This document shows, one piece after another, positions 43,756 to 44,219 of a stretch of 44,219 nt of DNA (position 1 is the first letter of the stretch; each line of letters starts with the position of its first letter). Both the position numbers and the translations under genes were made by a program. The notes beneath the pieces are model-generated. The model ran no database searches and was not told where the DNA came from. It saw only the letters and a program-made list of their open reading frames with translations. Origin of the DNA: Clostridiales bacterium (GTDB lineage: Bacteria; Bacillota; Clostridia; Lachnospirales; WQUN01); NCBI GenBank assembly GCA_031270945.1, contig JAISWZ010000031.1, positions 1-44,219 on the forward strand. The letters are read 5' to 3'.

Positions 43756-43781
43756 AGCATAAACGCACAAGAGAAAACTAA

Positions 43782-43867
43782 GAGCATATCCCAAAATTTA
43801 TTATAGGGCTTGGAAAAGCAACGTGTTGAAGCGTCACATGACTTTTCCGGAAATTTGGGATATGCAT
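43782..43867. repeat. MITE-like element, subtype B
   Basis: GAGCATATCCCAAAATT to AAATTTGGGATATGCATT. The interior shares TTATAGGGCTTG-type sequence with the 5306 and 15400 copies, then GAAAAGCAACG and CATGACTTTTCC. Only 26 bases from the preceding copy. Confidence 0.75.
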
Positions 43868-44077
43868 TAAATCGCGCGAGGCTTTCCCGAAGCGGCACAA
43901 GTCAAGCCGCACTAGGCGCTGGAAACATCAGCCAAGCACTATGAGCGCCGATGCCTTGGGAGGCGGGCGCCTTCTATACTAACGAGCGGTAAGACAAGGA
44001 TTTTATTGATCGTTAGCAGATAATTTCCAAATTTGAGCGCTCGTCAGTATATCGACAACCGGCATTCCACCCGAAAG

Positions 44078-44114
44078 GAGGAGCGCAGCCCCCATGCCTT
44101 AAGGCACGGGTTCA
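44078..44114 (+). mobile_element. Candidate IS200/IS605-type right end
   Basis: GGAGGAGCGCAGCCCC runs into the hairpin CCCATGCC-TTAA-GGCACGGG and TTCA. The imperfect hairpin followed by GGTTCA resembles the right ends of IS200/IS605 elements carrying tnpB, where the guide RNA scaffold ends. No tnpA or tnpB is present and no left end was found, so it would be a relic or chance. Confidence 0.35.
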
Positions 44115-44126
44115 GCGCGAAAACTT

Positions 44127-44219
44127 ATGAAAGTTGAAAAAATCAGCGAGACCCAGATCAAATTCATTTTGAGCCAAGCGGATCTGTCCGACAGGAATAT
44201 AAGGCTGGCGGAGCTGGCT
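44127..44219 (+). CDS. mecA: MecA-type adaptor protein, N-terminal part
   Basis: Only 31 codons are inside the window. The start MKVEKISETQIKFILSQADL then SDRNIRLAEL matches the N-terminal domain of MecA, which delivers substrates such as competence or stress regulators to the ClpCP protease. The frame is open to the right edge. No ribosome binding site lies just before ATG 44127; the only AAAGGAGG is 37 bases upstream in front of a three-codon frame, at the possible IS relic. That suggests altered upstream DNA or a distant start signal. Confidence 0.8.
   Translation, partial: MKVEKISETQIKFILSQADLSDRNIRLAELA

Overview
The window looks like a chromosomal segment of an anaerobic, endospore-forming Clostridia-type Firmicute. 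The reasons are a MecA-type adaptor start, a SleB-type cortex hydrolase, acpS next to nnr, DUF4321 next to maf, rpmE next to rho, AGGAGG ribosome binding sites with many TTG and GTG starts, and the C-terminus of a RACo-type corrinoid-protein reactivator. No rRNA, tRNA or CRISPR array was found.

Layout. (1) 1-3600: a RACo-like gene is cut five codons before its stop by an AT-rich ISLre2-family element of about 3.2 kb, flanked by a 9-10 bp target duplication. (2) 4-8.2 kb: a LacI regulator with a palindromic operator, a Rep_3-type initiator with an unusual C-terminal extension resembling a PD-(D/E)XK nuclease, and a ROK regulator. (3) 8.5-15.2 kb: an uncommon sugar-phosphate cluster with a deoxyhypusine-synthase-like protein, HAD phosphatase, DUF4432 epimerase, ADP-ribosylglycohydrolase-like protein, RfaE/HldE-type PfkB kinase and GmhA-type SIS isomerase. 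It has no transporter and no nucleotidyltransferase. (4) 15.5-22.8 kb: a SleB-like hydrolase with an apparent ATT start, a two-gene module of phage-associated type, a 104-bp tandem array and an internalin-like LRR protein. (5) 23-27.7 kb: housekeeping genes (nnr, acpS, coiled-coil protein, maf, DUF4321, lipoprotein). (6) 28-34.8 kb: repeat-rich intergenic DNA, a T7-lysozyme-type amidase, a CoA-transferase, a GPP34-like protein, an orphan cysteine-containing protein and two small membrane proteins. (7) 35-44.2 kb: mgtA, rpmE, rho, a LysM membrane protein, a long repeat-rich intergenic region and the start of mecA.

The most striking global feature is a dispersed family of short palindromic elements ending in GAGCATATCCCAAAATT and its complement. 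About a dozen copies in at least three internal subtypes all lie between genes, and one copy sits inside another, which points to MITE-like mobility. Other recurring features are long T-rich or TTTTGGG-rich tracts after hairpin terminators, several unrelated tandem repeats (104, 54, 30 and 28 bp), and two genes whose only well-placed start codon is ATT.

Functionally, the 8.5-15.2 kb block probably forms one pathway. SIS isomerase, PfkB kinase and HAD phosphatase match the first three steps of heptose-phosphate chemistry, while the glycohydrolase and epimerase suggest release and anomer handling of a sugar from a glycoside. The adjacent ROK repressor, divergent from the first gene, is the likely regulator. 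Functions are assigned from remembered family motifs; no database search was possible.
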